In this document: in pieces, positions 33,067 to 44,452 of the stretch
Numbering within the stretch: the first letter of the stretch is position 1
How the letters are laid out: each line of letters opens with the position of its first letter
NCBI GenBank assembly: GCA_933822405.4
Contig: CAKOGP040001113.1
Coordinates: 416,432-480,431, forward strand
Length of the DNA stretch: 64,000 nucleotides
Direction of reading: 5' to 3'
Source of the DNA: Cylindrotheca closterium
Taxonomy: Eukaryota > Bacillariophyta > Bacillariophyceae > Bacillariales > Bacillariaceae
The notes under the pieces: model-generated
Databases searched by the model: none
Told to the model about the DNA's origin: nothing
Seen by the model: the letters and a program-made list of their open reading frames with translations, nothing else
Translations under genes and position numbers: made by a program

Positions 33067-33492
33067 GATCGGATATTGTTTTGCGTTTCCGAAACGCAGC
33101 AGGATGCAGCACCCACATCTTCCGTGGAGTTGGGAAGGCGGTCTGTAGATTCAGTACTTTTTTCTACGCAAGATCCCCAAGAGACCAACGTCAGACTTCG
33201 CTTGATTCCTTATCTGCCGATCCGGATGGAAGGACGGACCTGGTGACGACGGTGTGCGGGGTTGGCTTGCGCATCATGACCACAGTTCAAGTACAGTATC
33301 TGGTACAGTCCGTCAGTCCGTCAGTCTATGCCAGCGTGTGTAGGATATGAATGGCCTGAAAGAGACCCAACTCACGATATGAAGGCGATAAACGAATGAG
33401 AGTACTTTACTTCATGTTGTGCACGGTTATCCTATCCATAACGTTGCTGTAGTCGATTTGTAATTATCTAGTACTGCCTTGGTTCTAAAAAC
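33067..33492. other. intergenic region
   Basis: It contains the promoter of the ATP synthase alpha gene and the 3' flank of the MFS transporter gene, both on the minus strand. A CAGTCCGT tandem doublet occurs near 33306-33325. No gene was recognised. Confidence 0.5.
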
Positions 33493-35268
33493 TTATTCGT
33501 CGGACAATTCCCCATTTTCCATGGCCAATGCTTGCTGCTCTTGTTCTTGTTCCAATTCTTCTTCCGATTTGCCCCCCACTTCGTCCAGCCACCCAATGAA
33601 CAATAATGGATACAACGAACTTAGATTGCAAATGACAGTCAACAATCCCAAATTATCAAAATTCGTTTCCGTCACTCCCAATTGTTTCGTCAAGAGGGCC
33701 CCAATTTCCGTTCCCAGTGTGGATGCCCCATTGTTGACGCTCATCAGGGTAGCAAACAAGACGGCTTCCACTCCAGGAGGGCACAAGCGGGCCGCCAGGA
33801 CCAAGGTCGGTAAAAAGGCAATCTCTCCTAGTATACTCAGTGCCACATCGTCACCAAAGACAAAGGCACCGTCGGGAATCCCCAGTGATCGATTGGCGTG
33901 CGTAATCAACAACAAGGATGATAAACCAAGGGGTGTCGACAAAATGGAAGACCACAGGAGAATGTCCTTGATGGGTTTCGTTTTGAGATACGAGTTGTAC
34001 AACCAAACCCCAAACAGACTGGCCACGGCACACACCACACGGACTCTACCCAAAAATTCCGGACCAAAGCCCAATTCGTCCGTCATGAAAAACAAAAAGG
34101 CACCATCGCTGGTCGGAGTGGATTGCCATAAGAACAGAAAGAGAGCAGGTTTATAAATGGAAGGTTGTTTGATGGCCTGCCACAAGGAATCAAGCTGGGT
34201 TTGGATGTTCGGGGATCCTTCGACAATGAGGCCCGTGTCCGTATCCATACTCCCCACTGGCTTTTCGTCAATCAAAAAGGCAATCGACGCCACGGCAAAT
34301 GGCAAGATGGCGGTAATCTGAAAAACGTCTTGCGGCTTCATGACTTCCAAGAGACTCCCCGAAAAGTAGGCTGATAACAAACCACCAATGGCCGCGGAAC
34401 CCCAACAAATGCTTTGCAAGCTGCCCGCCAACTTGGGATCTTGGGAATCGCGTGACTTTTGCACGACAATGCCATCGGCCACGACATCGGAAAAGGCAAT
34501 GCAAGCACTGCTGACAATCAAGGCGGCCACTGTCGAAGGAATGAGTAGAGAGTTGCTGGTACCATCGGCTGTGGACGGCAGTAGTCCAAAAAACGAGTTT
34601 CCCACCAAGGTATAACTAAAGGCTCCCAACAGTCCACACAATATGAGGTAAGATCGTCGTCGAAATCCAAACAATGGAATTCCGTCACTCAAAAAGCCAT
34701 AGAGTGGCTTGATGGTCCAGGGCAAGGTAAAGAGACCCGTCAGGGCACTCAATTCGGCCGGTCCCAAGTGGAGTTCGTCTTTTAACAAAAACGTTTGGGC
34801 CAATCGGGCCAAACCCAAGGCACCTTCCACAAAGTAAATGGAGGCAATGGCAATGACATCTGGGGATGGATCGATCCCCAGAAATATGGTATCCTTGACA
34901 AAATTGGAAAGATCAAAGGTTGCAGTTTCATCGCCGTCTTTTTCTGTTGTCGTTGTCGTTGGTGATGATAGGATCTCGTCGTCGTCGTCATCATCATTCA
35001 CTACCTTGTCGTCGGATGGACTGAGTTCCGCTTCCCGTTCAATGACAAACAGTGGTGGTGGCATTGCAGTTCTTTGTCTGCGTCGTTTGATTCCTCCAAC
35101 GACTGATCTTTGTGGTGGTGTGGTACTGCCATGAAGACTCCTTGATCGGAATTGTTGGAATGAAAGAGAAGGAGGAGTGGGGAATGATTGAAAGCCATGT
35201 ATCAGCGGTGCTGCTGTAAACACTACCATCAAAGACACGGCGAGTGGTGAATATTTGCAAGACTTCAT
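33493..35268 (-). CDS. folate-biopterin-type MFS transporter, probably plastid envelope
   Basis: Single exon, 591 residues from ATG 35268. The N-terminus is a signal peptide (LAVSLMVVFTAAPLIHG) followed by FQSF, which fits the diatom plastid signal; a Ser-rich and acidic linker follows to about 110. The body has about 12 hydrophobic helices and the folate-biopterin transporter landmarks: IASIYFVEGALGLARLAQTF, LPWTIKPLYGFLSDGIPLFG and FRRRSYLILCGLLGA. Plant and cyanobacterial members of this family move folates across the plastid envelope. The substrate here is inferred. The C-terminus is rich in Glu and Gln. Confidence 0.85.
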   Translation of the reverse strand: MKSCKYSPLAVSLMVVFTAAPLIHGFQSFPTPPSLSFQQFRSRSLHGSTTPPQRSVVGGIKRRRQRTAMPPPLFVIEREAELSPSDDKVVNDDDDDDEILSSPTTTTTEKDGDETATFDLSNFVKDTIFLGIDPSPDVIAIASIYFVEGALGLARLAQTFLLKDELHLGPAELSALTGLFTLPWTIKPLYGFLSDGIPLFGFRRRSYLILCGLLGAFSYTLVGNSFFGLLPSTADGTSNSLLIPSTVAALIVSSACIAFSDVVADGIVVQKSRDSQDPKLAGSLQSICWGSAAIGGLLSAYFSGSLLEVMKPQDVFQITAILPFAVASIAFLIDEKPVGSMDTDTGLIVEGSPNIQTQLDSLWQAIKQPSIYKPALFLFLWQSTPTSDGAFLFFMTDELGFGPEFLGRVRVVCAVASLFGVWLYNSYLKTKPIKDILLWSSILSTPLGLSSLLLITHANRSLGIPDGAFVFGDDVALSILGEIAFLPTLVLAARLCPPGVEAVLFATLMSVNNGASTLGTEIGALLTKQLGVTETNFDNLGLLTVICNLSSLYPLLFIGWLDEVGGKSEEELEQEQEQQALAMENGELSDE

Positions 35269-35557
35269 GGGTAAAATCAAATATGTGTAGATTATTATGA
35301 TGTACTATGTACGTGTTGCCAAAACAGAATCTAAGATAATGTATTGTTTGTTGATGATGATTTTTTGAAGAATGGGAAAGTTCGAAATCGTCAGGCTCGG
35401 TCGAATGAGTCAGAAGGCCACGTACATAACATAACCATCTGGAATACAGTGGACTAGTACGAACGCTGTAGAATGCAACGCCCAACTTGAAACTATATAT
35501 CAGAGCAATAAAAGATAACGATGTGCGTTGTCATTTTATTGTTGCAGTGCTATTGTG

Positions 35558-36768
35558 ATGACATCCTTGACAGTAGCACCCGTATTGTCATTCTTCCAAG
35601 AGTATAGTTTTGAACAGGATGACCGTCAACCTGAAATATTTTTCACGATACCATATGCTGGTGGGAGTGTTATATTAGGAATCACCAATCTGAGTTTGGT
35701 GTTCTGGATCCAAACCTTTTTCTTGCTTTCCATCCAATCACTGATGAATATGGTCGTGGCATTCGTGGTGCACAGATTCATTGTCTCGCCAAGACAGCAA
35801 AACAAACGAAATGGCTCCAGGATACAAGGATTCATGATTGGGTATGGATTCATCATTCCTTTTCTACTGCTGTATCCACTGGCCCTATTGGATGCGCTCG
35901 GACTGAAGAACATAACGTTGATGGTGTGTATCTGCGGGGCGTTGCCCAATCTGTTGCTCTTGAGGGTGGTGGAGGCAATGGTGAGTTTGATAATTCGTCT
36001 TGACTCGGATAATAATAGACAAATGTGGCTCATGTTATATATCTTATTTTTGATGTTGTTGTTTATCTACCATGGAAGCACGACACTTTGCCGTCCTTTG
36101 CTACAGAAAGTCGTGGAAACCTAGTTTTGTACTATGCCGGAACATTACAAGTCTTGATGGACGAAGAGACGGGACGACCTGTTCCATTGACAACATCAAT
36201 CTTCGTCACCAAGGCAATGCGGTTCCTCTACATCTTTTTGCAAACTGGTTTTCTCTTTAGCCTCCTTATCCCCTGTGAATATCACATTGCACCGCAACGA
36301 CAGATTGGGAGCTTTCTCGATCTATTCTATTGGGGTAACTTGTTCAACGCATACATGGTAGCGTTACTGACCAGTTCTATCCTGGACGGTATGTTCTATC
36401 GATCCATTATTGTTTTGTTGCATATTCAATATCGCATAATTGTATCTCATAACTCATGACATTCGCAATCGTCATTCATTTCAGGTGGAGCCTCTGGTTT
36501 GGGCATCTTGACTTCCATCTGCACAGGCATGGCCATGCAGAGTTTCTCAGACTTTCCCATGAGTAGATCCTCAAGTCCCTCTGATTTCTGGGGAAATCGT
36601 TGGGATAGACCCGTGGCATCTGGACTCAAACGAGGTGCCTTTGTTCCCATGCGAAAATGCGGCCTTTCCCGACATGCTTCTGCCATACTCACCTTTCTAG
36701 TGAGCGGTCTCATTCATGAATATATGCTCTTTTTGATGACAAAGCGGCAGGGTACTATTGGTTTCCGT

Positions 36769-36801
<33 letters not shown>

Positions 36802-37086
36802 AATGTGACACCAGAAGCGTATGCGCCGAACTATGGGAATCAAATTTTCTTTTTTCTCTGGAATGGAGTTGTGCTGCTGCTTGAGAGAGCGTTGGAGGGG
36901 AGTCCAATCATCCAATGGACGAGCAAGCACCTACCGCAGCCCTTGAAAACTGCTCTGGTGCTCCTCACGGTACTTCCTGTGGCACATTTATTTACGGATG
37001 AGTACATTAGGAGCTCTTTCTATGGAGACACGGCATTTGCCTTTCCCCTCATATCACTCCATCGACTTGAAGGGCCATCATCATAA
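35558..37086 (+). CDS. wax-synthase-like MBOAT acyltransferase
   Basis: Exons 35558-35980, 36079-36388 and 36485-37086 join in frame to 444 residues. It is polytopic, with about eight hydrophobic segments. The long-chain alcohol acyltransferase motif SPSDFWGNRWDR lies near residue 270, and the MBOAT His in LTFLVSGLIHEYMLFL near 320. Plant enzymes of this class esterify fatty alcohols with acyl-CoA in the ER. A Ser/Asn tract after the His motif is encoded by AGC repeats near 36770. The start is the first ATG of the open frame; an upstream non-coding exon is possible because TTGCAG lies just before it. The acceptor chosen for intron 1 (GGAAG at 36078) is the only one seen that keeps the frame. 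Confidence 0.8.
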
Positions 37087-37395
37087 AAGAGAATGGTTTA
37101 TTTCATGGAGATTGCACGTACTGGTATCTTTGACGAGATGATGATTCGCATTGGTACTGTAGATATGCTCTGACAAGTGATCGATTGTATTTGCATTTGA
37201 TTTTTTCGTACGATCGATGACCTGGAAAAAATGGTTGTGACATGTTCAATATCAAAGAGTCGTGGTTTAACTCCCGGGTGCGACGTTTTTTATTTAACGT
37301 GTCGTTTTGATTGCGGCACACCTGGTACCGTATCGGTGATTATTATCAATATTGCAACAACTGAGTAAACTGCTCACAAAACAAAAGAAAGGAAA
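37087..37395 (+). other. intergenic region
   Basis: 309 bp between two plus-strand genes. It is AT-rich and no specific element was recognised. Confidence 0.5.
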
Positions 37396-38127
37396 ATGTA
37401 TTTGCTACTACAAACCATGAACGAAGGGAAAATATGGATGGAAACTGACGAACAAGCTTCTCTTGCTACTGAAGCACGAAATGACGATCAGAAACTTGCA
37501 TCATCATCAACCAGCAATGAAGGAAGCACAATTCTTCCCTCCCACTTTTCTCCTGGAGAATACGATATCATCTGCGCAAGAGGAAGCCATGTCAAGAAGC
37601 ATCCTGGAAATAAATTTTACCAATCAATAATTGAAGAGGCAGCTCCCCGGTATGGAGCCTCGCAGGGAAAGCTGGCAAAATCAATCATTGTATCCGCCAT
37701 CATCGACACAATACGAGGACTCACTCCACAGGGTGGGTTTGTGAAGCCAGCTGGCCGACAATGGATCGAAATCGGCAATAAGAATGCCAGAGAGAAGGTT
37801 AGTCAAGCCCTCAGGGATCAGCTACATAGTCAATATCGGTCCAGTGCAAAATCCAAAAGGGAAAAGAAGGACGAGGCCAATGCCAGAATGAACGACAATT
37901 TGGATGCATTCGTCCAGTCAAACCAGTTTGTATCGGATAGGATGTCGACTCTGACAAATGCAATTGAGAATAATACACATACTCAATCTGATGCAGAACT
38001 GGAAGAACTGATGAGTCGAGTAAACCTAGAGATTTTACACGAACTGAGCGGAAGCCGCCACAGTGATGAGCCTGGAGTTTCGGAGCCTAGGGAGGGTGGC
38101 CTCGAGGAACCCAAGACACAGAAGTAG
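37396..38127 (+). CDS. DUF6824-type domain protein
   Basis: Single exon, 243 residues. The domain spans about 45-150: GEYDIICARGSHVKKHPGN, KLAKSIIVSAIIDTIRG, GGFVKPAGRQWIEIGN and AREKVSQALRDQLHSQYRS. The conserved RG…HPGN…F, IV…I, GGF…W and AREKV…ALRD pattern is that of a family abundant in diatoms. A basic stretch (SAKSKREKK) follows and could be a nuclear signal, then a helical tail shared with the gene at 57442 (DAFVQSNQFVSDRM). The function is unknown; similarity of layout to small DNA-binding proteins is only a suggestion. Confidence 0.8.
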   Translation: MYLLLQTMNEGKIWMETDEQASLATEARNDDQKLASSSTSNEGSTILPSHFSPGEYDIICARGSHVKKHPGNKFYQSIIEEAAPRYGASQGKLAKSIIVSAIIDTIRGLTPQGGFVKPAGRQWIEIGNKNAREKVSQALRDQLHSQYRSSAKSKREKKDEANARMNDNLDAFVQSNQFVSDRMSTLTNAIENNTHTQSDAELEELMSRVNLEILHELSGSRHSDEPGVSEPREGGLEEPKTQK

Positions 38128-38303
38128 TACGCATTATTTTAACTATACATTATGGAAGTACGATACAGTATCGAATGGTAGCTTTCATTGATCTTTTTTA
38201 TCTTATTATATCTGCCGTTTCATGTCCTTCAGTGCAAGAGACACAGGTCGACGTGACCTGAACTCATGCCATTCCTCACGGTAGCAGCTCCTTCTTGATT
38301 GGT

Positions 38304-38981
38304 TTATGACCTTTTCCAACAGACACCAACACTGGAGGGCGCATCCACGCGTGCTTGAGTATTGCCAACGCTTTCCATATTTACAACAGGTTTATTGGCG
38401 ATATCAGACCCCACGCTATCACGGTCACTTTCATCAACAGCCACATGATCCCTTAGCCCCAACTTATACGCCGCTAATTGACAGGGTAACGAATGAACGG
38501 CATACGCCTGCGCGATTTGACCAATATCTCTTTCGTTCTGCATCAGTTGCTTCGATTGCTCGACTAGGACGGCCTTAATACTATCAGAAATGAGTTGTTG
38601 CCGTATTTTTGAACCTTCCCGCGTATATCCCTCGAGACCTCGTGCAAATTGATCTCTCTTGAGCTTCGAACCTTTGTTCATCCGCTTAATTGTCGATCTT
38701 CTCTCCTTCTTTATTTGATCAAAATCATCAAGATTAATGTAAGCCTTTCGTTTCTCTTCGACAGTACATCCAACCGTGGGGTGGAATTCTTCGCAATCTG
38801 CTGAAAAGTGGACATGGCACTTGCTTATATTGACTTTGATGTCATTGCTTGCATTGGCCACATGACAGCTCGTATCAGATGAGGTTTCGTCCTGAGACAG
38901 ATTCGATTTAGTATCCTGAACTATCTGGATCTCGTGGTCTAATTCGAGCATTGATATCGTCGTTTCTGCCTGTGGTAGCAT
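38304..38981 (-). CDS. uncharacterised protein of diatom type
   Basis: 225 residues from ATG 38981. An ATG 156 nt further upstream is less likely because a TATA-like box (39111-39119) lies downstream of it. The core at about 100-190 reads IKKERRSTIKRMNKGSKL, FARGLEGYTREGSKIRQQ, IKAVLVEQSKQLMQNERD and IAQAYAVHSLPCQLAAYKLG. This RGLE.YT…G…R / VL.EQ / IA..Y pattern recurs in uncharacterised diatom proteins. It is soluble, basic and helical, with an acidic N-terminus and no known catalytic motif. Its role is unknown. Confidence 0.65.
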   Translation of the reverse strand: MLPQAETTISMLELDHEIQIVQDTKSNLSQDETSSDTSCHVANASNDIKVNISKCHVHFSADCEEFHPTVGCTVEEKRKAYINLDDFDQIKKERRSTIKRMNKGSKLKRDQFARGLEGYTREGSKIRQQLISDSIKAVLVEQSKQLMQNERDIGQIAQAYAVHSLPCQLAAYKLGLRDHVAVDESDRDSVGSDIANKPVVNMESVGNTQARVDAPSSVGVCWKRS

Positions 38982-39424
38982 AATGAAGTAGCACAGAGAG
39001 AACGGAAAGAATCTTGGATTGATTTCTCCTTGCCAACAATTCGCGTGTGGTGCCTTTTCTCCGGGTTGATGTTGTCGACTATTGTACCGGCATAAAAATG
39101 TGTGTCTTTGTTTTTTATAAAACTCGTACAGTACCATTATACTCTATCAATCGCCAAAATAGTGAAAGGCTGTCGCTCTGATGACGTACGCATGACCGGC
39201 GGACGCATGATCATCACTACCATATGCATGATATCCGGTATACTCTTGACTCTTGACTATTATCACATGCTGTGCGTCGAGGATACAGTGCAATAATGTG
39301 GTATGTGGCACTGGTACTGTAGGCATCCTTTTGATTTGGAAAATAAGAAAAATGATCATATGCTTTCTATTTTTAAATGTTACTTGTAGAGGAGAATAGC
39401 AGCCACGTAGTCCAATTGCGTAGA
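38982..39424. other. intergenic region
   Basis: It holds the promoter of the 38304 gene (TATA at 39111) and the 3' flank of the 39425 gene, both on the minus strand. No other gene was recognised. Confidence 0.5.
39111..39119 (-). promoter_or_regulatory. TATA-like box
   Basis: TATAAAAAA on the minus strand, 130 nt before the ATG at 38981. It supports that start over the ATG at 39137. Confidence 0.45.
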
Positions 39425-41767
39425 TTACTCCGTCATGGGCTCAGGAACGTCAACAAGATTGATGATTTCTGGCATCTCCCACTCTGGCATGACACGCTGA
39501 TGTCTTCTCATTGCAGCATAGGCTGTGGCTACACGAACGACAGGTGCCTTGTACGCTCCGGTGACGGTCACAGGCTTTGGGCTTGTGCTAGGCATGGACC
39601 TTGCAGGCATAGAGGACCTTGTAGGCGTGGTTGTTGATTGGAAATAAAGCGTGTTCCTGTCAAAGGGAGCAGTAGGTCGAGCCATTTTGCTGTACTTTGC
39701 CTCGACTTCCGCCCGAATCGTTGCCATCGTCGTCGTTGAAGCGAAAGGACGGCGATTTCCAGTTCTCCTGGTGACTTCGGGCTTGGGAACAGTGAATGCA
39801 GTGAATGCAGAGCTTCGAAGTGTCGGTCCCCGAGCTGATTCTCGAACTTCGCCATTTTCTCGATTTTCCTCACTACTTGCAGAAGGGATTTCTTTTTCTG
39901 GTAATGGATCTGATACCAAGTGCTCTTGAGTTGACGAATCGTTTTCGATATCATCAACAATTTCAATTACAGCACGGAACTTGGGCGTTTGCTGGACGGA
40001 TCCTTCAATTGTTGTGGGTTCATCTACGTTTTGCTCATCTACGTTTTGTTGCTGAGATTCCTCAAGCACTGCGGGTTCAGTGTAATTTTGCTGGCCAAAT
40101 TTCTCAAGCACTGCGGGCTCAACATTGTTTTGATGGTCGGGTCCCTCAAGCATTTCTGGTTCAACAAGATCGATGACTTCTTCCACATTTCTCGACTCAA
40201 CATCCAGGTCAATGATCTCCTCCACTTCTCTCGACTCAGCATCCTCTCGAACTTCGAGATCTTCATCTCTCATTTCGAATGATAGCTGTCCAAGCTCAGG
40301 CTCAATAGGTTCATATTCCTCAACAATTGATATTACAACGTCATCAGCTATTTCTTCAGTCTTGTCTTCTTGCACGATTTCTCTTTTAGCCGCGTTCGCG
40401 CTCGCTCTGATCTGTGCTTTCGATTGCTTCACAAGCTCATCCATATAGGAGAAGTCCGGAAGTTGCAATGGCTCCAATTGAAGCATTTGCTTGCGCTGCT
40501 GAAGAGACACAGATTTTGCTTCTGGGCGGTACCATTCTTGCTTCTCAGACTCTTGGTGAACGGTCTTTGGTACTGGAGCTTTGTACTCTTTGAGGAAATA
40601 CTTTGTTTCCGGCTTCTCGACCTCTCGCAAGAGACCGACTTCGTAGCGCTTTACCAGTGTCATGACAAGGGCCTTGTACTCACACACCTGTTCCACAAAA
40701 TCATCATAGATGACATCGTTTAGTGCACCAAGCAATGAGAGCTTGATGAGGAAGGAATCTCGTGACGTGGTCGATTGGAAGTACTCTTCCTCTCCATCTT
40801 CCACAGGGATGTCAATGATGTGTGGCTTGACTCGGCTGGGTGAGACACTTCTCGTGTCTTCATCCAAAGAGGTCCCGGAATCGTTCACGATTAACGATTT
40901 GGCATACTTGTCTTCACTTTGTTCGACCTCACCAGTTTCCTTGCGGTTCTCGGTCACTGACATTTTCGGAATGACTTCAATCGATACGGAATCTTCTTGA
41001 ACCGTATTGAGATGATCACTTCCACTTTCTTCAACAGAGCCGTCGTCTTCGTCATCAGTCATGCTTACGCTGATGGTAAAGTCTAGAGACTCAGCAATCG
41101 ATATATCATCTTCGTCCGCCGCAGATTGAGTTTCAACTTCGTCTTCCGTGTGACGAACATCAGCATGAACAGTAGTACTGGTTTTTGGTTCATCGGAAGA
41201 TTCAATTGACAATGCCTTGTGATTGATGGAGACCGAGCTCCTAGAATCTTCAGTGTCACTCAAGTCTTGTGTTGTTTCGGTAGAAGCTGCACTGGTATCT
41301 GTTTCATCTGGTGAAGCATCCTCGACCACGGCCACTACCGGGGTCTCCTCAACGGCCATTGGAGTTATTTCCTCTGTTGTGAACGATGACTTGTCACTGT
41401 TGGAGATTGGACTTTCTTCAGCCTCGATCAAGTCTTGTTTTGCTTCGGTGCAAACTTCATTAGTATCCGTTTCATCGTCCGGGGCATCGTCAATCAAAGT
41501 CTCCTCAACGACCATTGGGGTTGTTTCCACTGGAAGCTGAACGACGATCTCTTCGTTAACTATATCGTCATTGTGATCGCTGATACCTTTAATGGGAGGA
41601 GGGACTTTCAACTGTGATTGAACAGGAAGTTGAGTTTCTGACTCAATTTCTCTGCTCCTATCGACGATATATTGTGCTGGTATCCTGTTGCCATGACCAA
41701 AAGGCATTATTAGCTCCAAGGCGAGTGCCACATCTGCTGCCGATGTCGTTATAGTTCGAAGGTTCAT
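39425..41767 (-). CDS. large acidic low-complexity protein, unrecognised
   Basis: Single exon, 780 residues from ATG 41767; an in-frame GTG-led extension is ignored. The composition is very rich in Glu, Asp, Ser, Thr and Val, and most of the chain is likely disordered. Degenerate internal repeats are visible: VVEETLIDDAPDDETDT… and AVEETPVVAVVEDASPDETDT… near 85-170, then EPAVLEKFGQQN and EPAVLEESQQQN near 540-570. A short ordered segment at about 340-440 (KLSLLGALNDVIYDDFVEQV) and a basic C-terminal third (from about 650) differ from the acidic middle. No signal peptide, membrane span or catalytic motif was seen. Function is not assignable. Confidence 0.7.
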   Translation of the reverse strand: MNLRTITTSAADVALALELIMPFGHGNRIPAQYIVDRSREIESETQLPVQSQLKVPPPIKGISDHNDDIVNEEIVVQLPVETTPMVVEETLIDDAPDDETDTNEVCTEAKQDLIEAEESPISNSDKSSFTTEEITPMAVEETPVVAVVEDASPDETDTSAASTETTQDLSDTEDSRSSVSINHKALSIESSDEPKTSTTVHADVRHTEDEVETQSAADEDDISIAESLDFTISVSMTDDEDDGSVEESGSDHLNTVQEDSVSIEVIPKMSVTENRKETGEVEQSEDKYAKSLIVNDSGTSLDEDTRSVSPSRVKPHIIDIPVEDGEEEYFQSTTSRDSFLIKLSLLGALNDVIYDDFVEQVCEYKALVMTLVKRYEVGLLREVEKPETKYFLKEYKAPVPKTVHQESEKQEWYRPEAKSVSLQQRKQMLQLEPLQLPDFSYMDELVKQSKAQIRASANAAKREIVQEDKTEEIADDVVISIVEEYEPIEPELGQLSFEMRDEDLEVREDAESREVEEIIDLDVESRNVEEVIDLVEPEMLEGPDHQNNVEPAVLEKFGQQNYTEPAVLEESQQQNVDEQNVDEPTTIEGSVQQTPKFRAVIEIVDDIENDSSTQEHLVSDPLPEKEIPSASSEENRENGEVRESARGPTLRSSAFTAFTVPKPEVTRRTGNRRPFASTTTMATIRAEVEAKYSKMARPTAPFDRNTLYFQSTTTPTRSSMPARSMPSTSPKPVTVTGAYKAPVVRVATAYAAMRRHQRVMPEWEMPEIINLVDVPEPMTE

Positions 41768-42999
41768 GGTTGTTGTCACAGAATATTGCAGATGTGGTGT
41801 TGGCTAACTGCGTGTTTTGTGAGTTGCTTCCACTAAATTTTCCAATTGGCGAGCTAAGAAATTATAGATCTACATGAATGGATGATTGAATATACGATAT
41901 CGAGTTATTTAGCGAGATGATAATATTTTTAGTACATGAGAAAAGCGAACCGCCAACAAAACTGCTTCTCTTTTTTTTCGTGGTCTTTGTTCTTTTTATT
42001 TTTAAAAAAGTCAACCGCCAGAATGGAACATGAAAAAATGATTACGACATATATATCATTTCTTCCCGTTTTCATTGAATGTGACCTAAACAATGTCAAT
42101 GTTGCCACGCCACCCAAAGATTCACCGGTTTATCCCATATCAATCAATAGTCATTGATTGTTGAAACAAGGGCATGGTGCTGCTTTCAATTCTACCGACG
42201 CTGCTACTCCGAAATAATTATGGGGGCAGATATTTCCTCGCAACAAGGACGAGAATGTGTGCTTGTGGGTAGTATGAAGGCTATCAGATGGCCTTGAGCT
42301 CCATTTCCATCTTGACTTTTAACGCACTGGTCACTATTTATTCATTATGGTTTCAAATACTACAGTACTCAGGCGCATGCAGAGTGGTGGGGTCGGACTC
42401 AGAGACAGCTTACTTGCTTAATGGACTTCGAATGAAAATCTAGTGCTTCGTTGTATCGTGCAACTCCCCAATCCCAAGAAGAACAAGGTTGGTTTCGAGT
42501 ACCTACTATACTGATCGTCCTCTACAAGCTAGTAATGAAACTACGCAACGGAGTCCAAGTTCCTGAAAGAAATCGGTTGCTTTGTACCTATACTATACCT
42601 TTTATTAATATTTGATTACTGGAAAAAACAGCATTTCAATACTCTCTTGTGTAATCATATTAAAAATATGCAGATGATGGAATGGAACCAATTTCAAATT
42701 TCTTTCCGCCCTTTTTCGTCTTTGTTAGTACTACAGTATCAATAATTCTGCGGTGCACGTTGAACGGCTGGCGACGAATGCCGTCCTCTAATTACAGAAA
42801 ATAATCCATGCTAGCGAAAATACATAGTCTTTCGTTTGGACTTTAACGTCAACATACTTAGGGAAAAATTTGGAACGCTCGCGATTTACCGTTGTGAGAC
42901 TCGATCCTACTCAAACGCAACTCACATTTTCCCACGTCTATCCATCTCGCATTTCATACATCTATCTCGCATCCCCCAAGACGGAACGTTGCTATCATC
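41768..42999. other. divergent intergenic region
   Basis: About 1.2 kb between the starts of the 39425 gene (-) and the 43000 gene (+). It is AT-rich with poly-T/poly-A runs near 41970 and 42000. The short ORFs here show no coding character, and no RNA gene was recognised. Confidence 0.5.
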
Positions 43000-44097
43000 A
43001 TGGATATCATGGATGCACCAGAAGAAACGCTCAGAAATGTTAATGAGGGCATGCAGCAAGTCATGTCCCTTGTGGCCGATGAGCTCATGTTCATCTTTTT
43101 CCCTGAAGAGTATGCCCAAAACAATCCAGACTACTGGACATTCGATGACAGATCACTTTTGGATGGTCGATCGATGGCATCGTCTTACTACACTCGCGAC
43201 GAGACAATCTCAACTTTGAGTAACAGAGGTTGGAAGAAAGTTGTCGGGGATCGTGGTCCCGGAAAGAAAAACAAAGGAAAACGAGAGGCACGAGAAGGAT
43301 CCGTGGCCTCCAAAACTCAAACTTCTGACCAGCGCCAGGATGTTAGTGAAGTGGGAGGCAGCGATAAAATTGATGAGAACGATGTCATGAATCTTTTCAT
43401 GTCCGAGACAGAAGACGTTGAGAGTCCTCCAGAAGAAGAAAGACGCGAGGATGCTAGCTTGACCAACTCGCAACCACGCATGGAGCCCGAAGAAATTGTT
43501 GACATCCGTCAAATTAGCTCTGGCACTAGCGCTAACGCAATTGATCTTTGCGATGCTGAAGAAGTGGATGGAGTCGTCGTTACCAGCGCTGATGGCGAAA
43601 ATGAGGAACTCGCCGCCAACCTCGGCGAATCAACACTTCAGCGTCTCCAACGTCTTCGAGCCAAGCGTGAGGAGCTTAGACAGGAGCGAGAACGATATGA
43701 ATCTGGTATTCCATTCAATCATGAGCCGCAAGACGACGAGCCTGAAGATGCGCGACCTGAACCACAAGGAGACTACGAAGTAGACGAAATGAACCAGAGA
43801 ATGAACGCAATCATTTCCAGAGATCTCCAGCATGAGCCGGTTCACGTGCAATCCGAGGCCAACATCATTGATCAGCAACGTGAGCAAATTCAAGCCAAAG
43901 TTCAACAGTTGTCGAAAGTCTTGGACCAAATCATGATCAAGAAGTTGAACGGGGAGTTCCCTGATGATCCATCAACAAGGGCAATGGAAGCAGAAATTCG
44001 TGCTAACCTGCTTGAGTTCCAAAGATGGTGGCAGCCATCCCAGTCTGACAACAATATTCGAATTGCACCGACACCTGAATTTCAGAGGCAGTGGTAG
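43000..44097 (+). CDS. uncharacterised coiled-coil protein
   Basis: Single exon, 365 residues. An N-terminal helical segment (about 5-45, ETLRNVNEGMQQVMSLVADE) is followed by a basic patch (KKNKGKREAREG), a long acidic disordered middle, a strongly charged coiled coil (LQRLQRLRAKREELRQERE, about 210-232) and a second helix (about 285-345). No catalytic motif, signal peptide or membrane span is present. The start is the first ATG after stops in frame. Function is not assignable. Confidence 0.7.
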   Translation: MDIMDAPEETLRNVNEGMQQVMSLVADELMFIFFPEEYAQNNPDYWTFDDRSLLDGRSMASSYYTRDETISTLSNRGWKKVVGDRGPGKKNKGKREAREGSVASKTQTSDQRQDVSEVGGSDKIDENDVMNLFMSETEDVESPPEEERREDASLTNSQPRMEPEEIVDIRQISSGTSANAIDLCDAEEVDGVVVTSADGENEELAANLGESTLQRLQRLRAKREELRQERERYESGIPFNHEPQDDEPEDARPEPQGDYEVDEMNQRMNAIISRDLQHEPVHVQSEANIIDQQREQIQAKVQQLSKVLDQIMIKKLNGEFPDDPSTRAMEAEIRANLLEFQRWWQPSQSDNNIRIAPTPEFQRQW

Positions 44098-44452
44098 ACC
44101 TCGCTGCAACACCCCTAGCATACAGATCAAACCTTGTTTTAGTTTATATATTTCTTCTTGTAAGTCAGCTACTCCGTTACGCGTTTCTTCATATAGGTAT
44201 CGCACAGCCCTTTGCCATACTCACAAAGCATGTCATAACGACATTGCGATACAGTACGACCATTTTGCAGAGTGAATCATGTGTGATTCGATCGAGTCGA
44301 AGATATACCTTTCTCAATATGAATAGATTTCATTCAATGTGACTCAAATGGACAACTTCAAGCCTCCCGCTTTCTCCATTCATGCCACAGATACGACTGA
44401 TTGCAATTATCCAATGTTGTCTTGATGCACAATTCCTCCTTATTGTCTCAGC

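Noticed and set aside
38982..39137. Longer N-terminus of the 38304 protein starting at 39137
   Set aside because: A TATA-like box lies between this ATG and the next one, and the extra 52 residues look like translated leader sequence.
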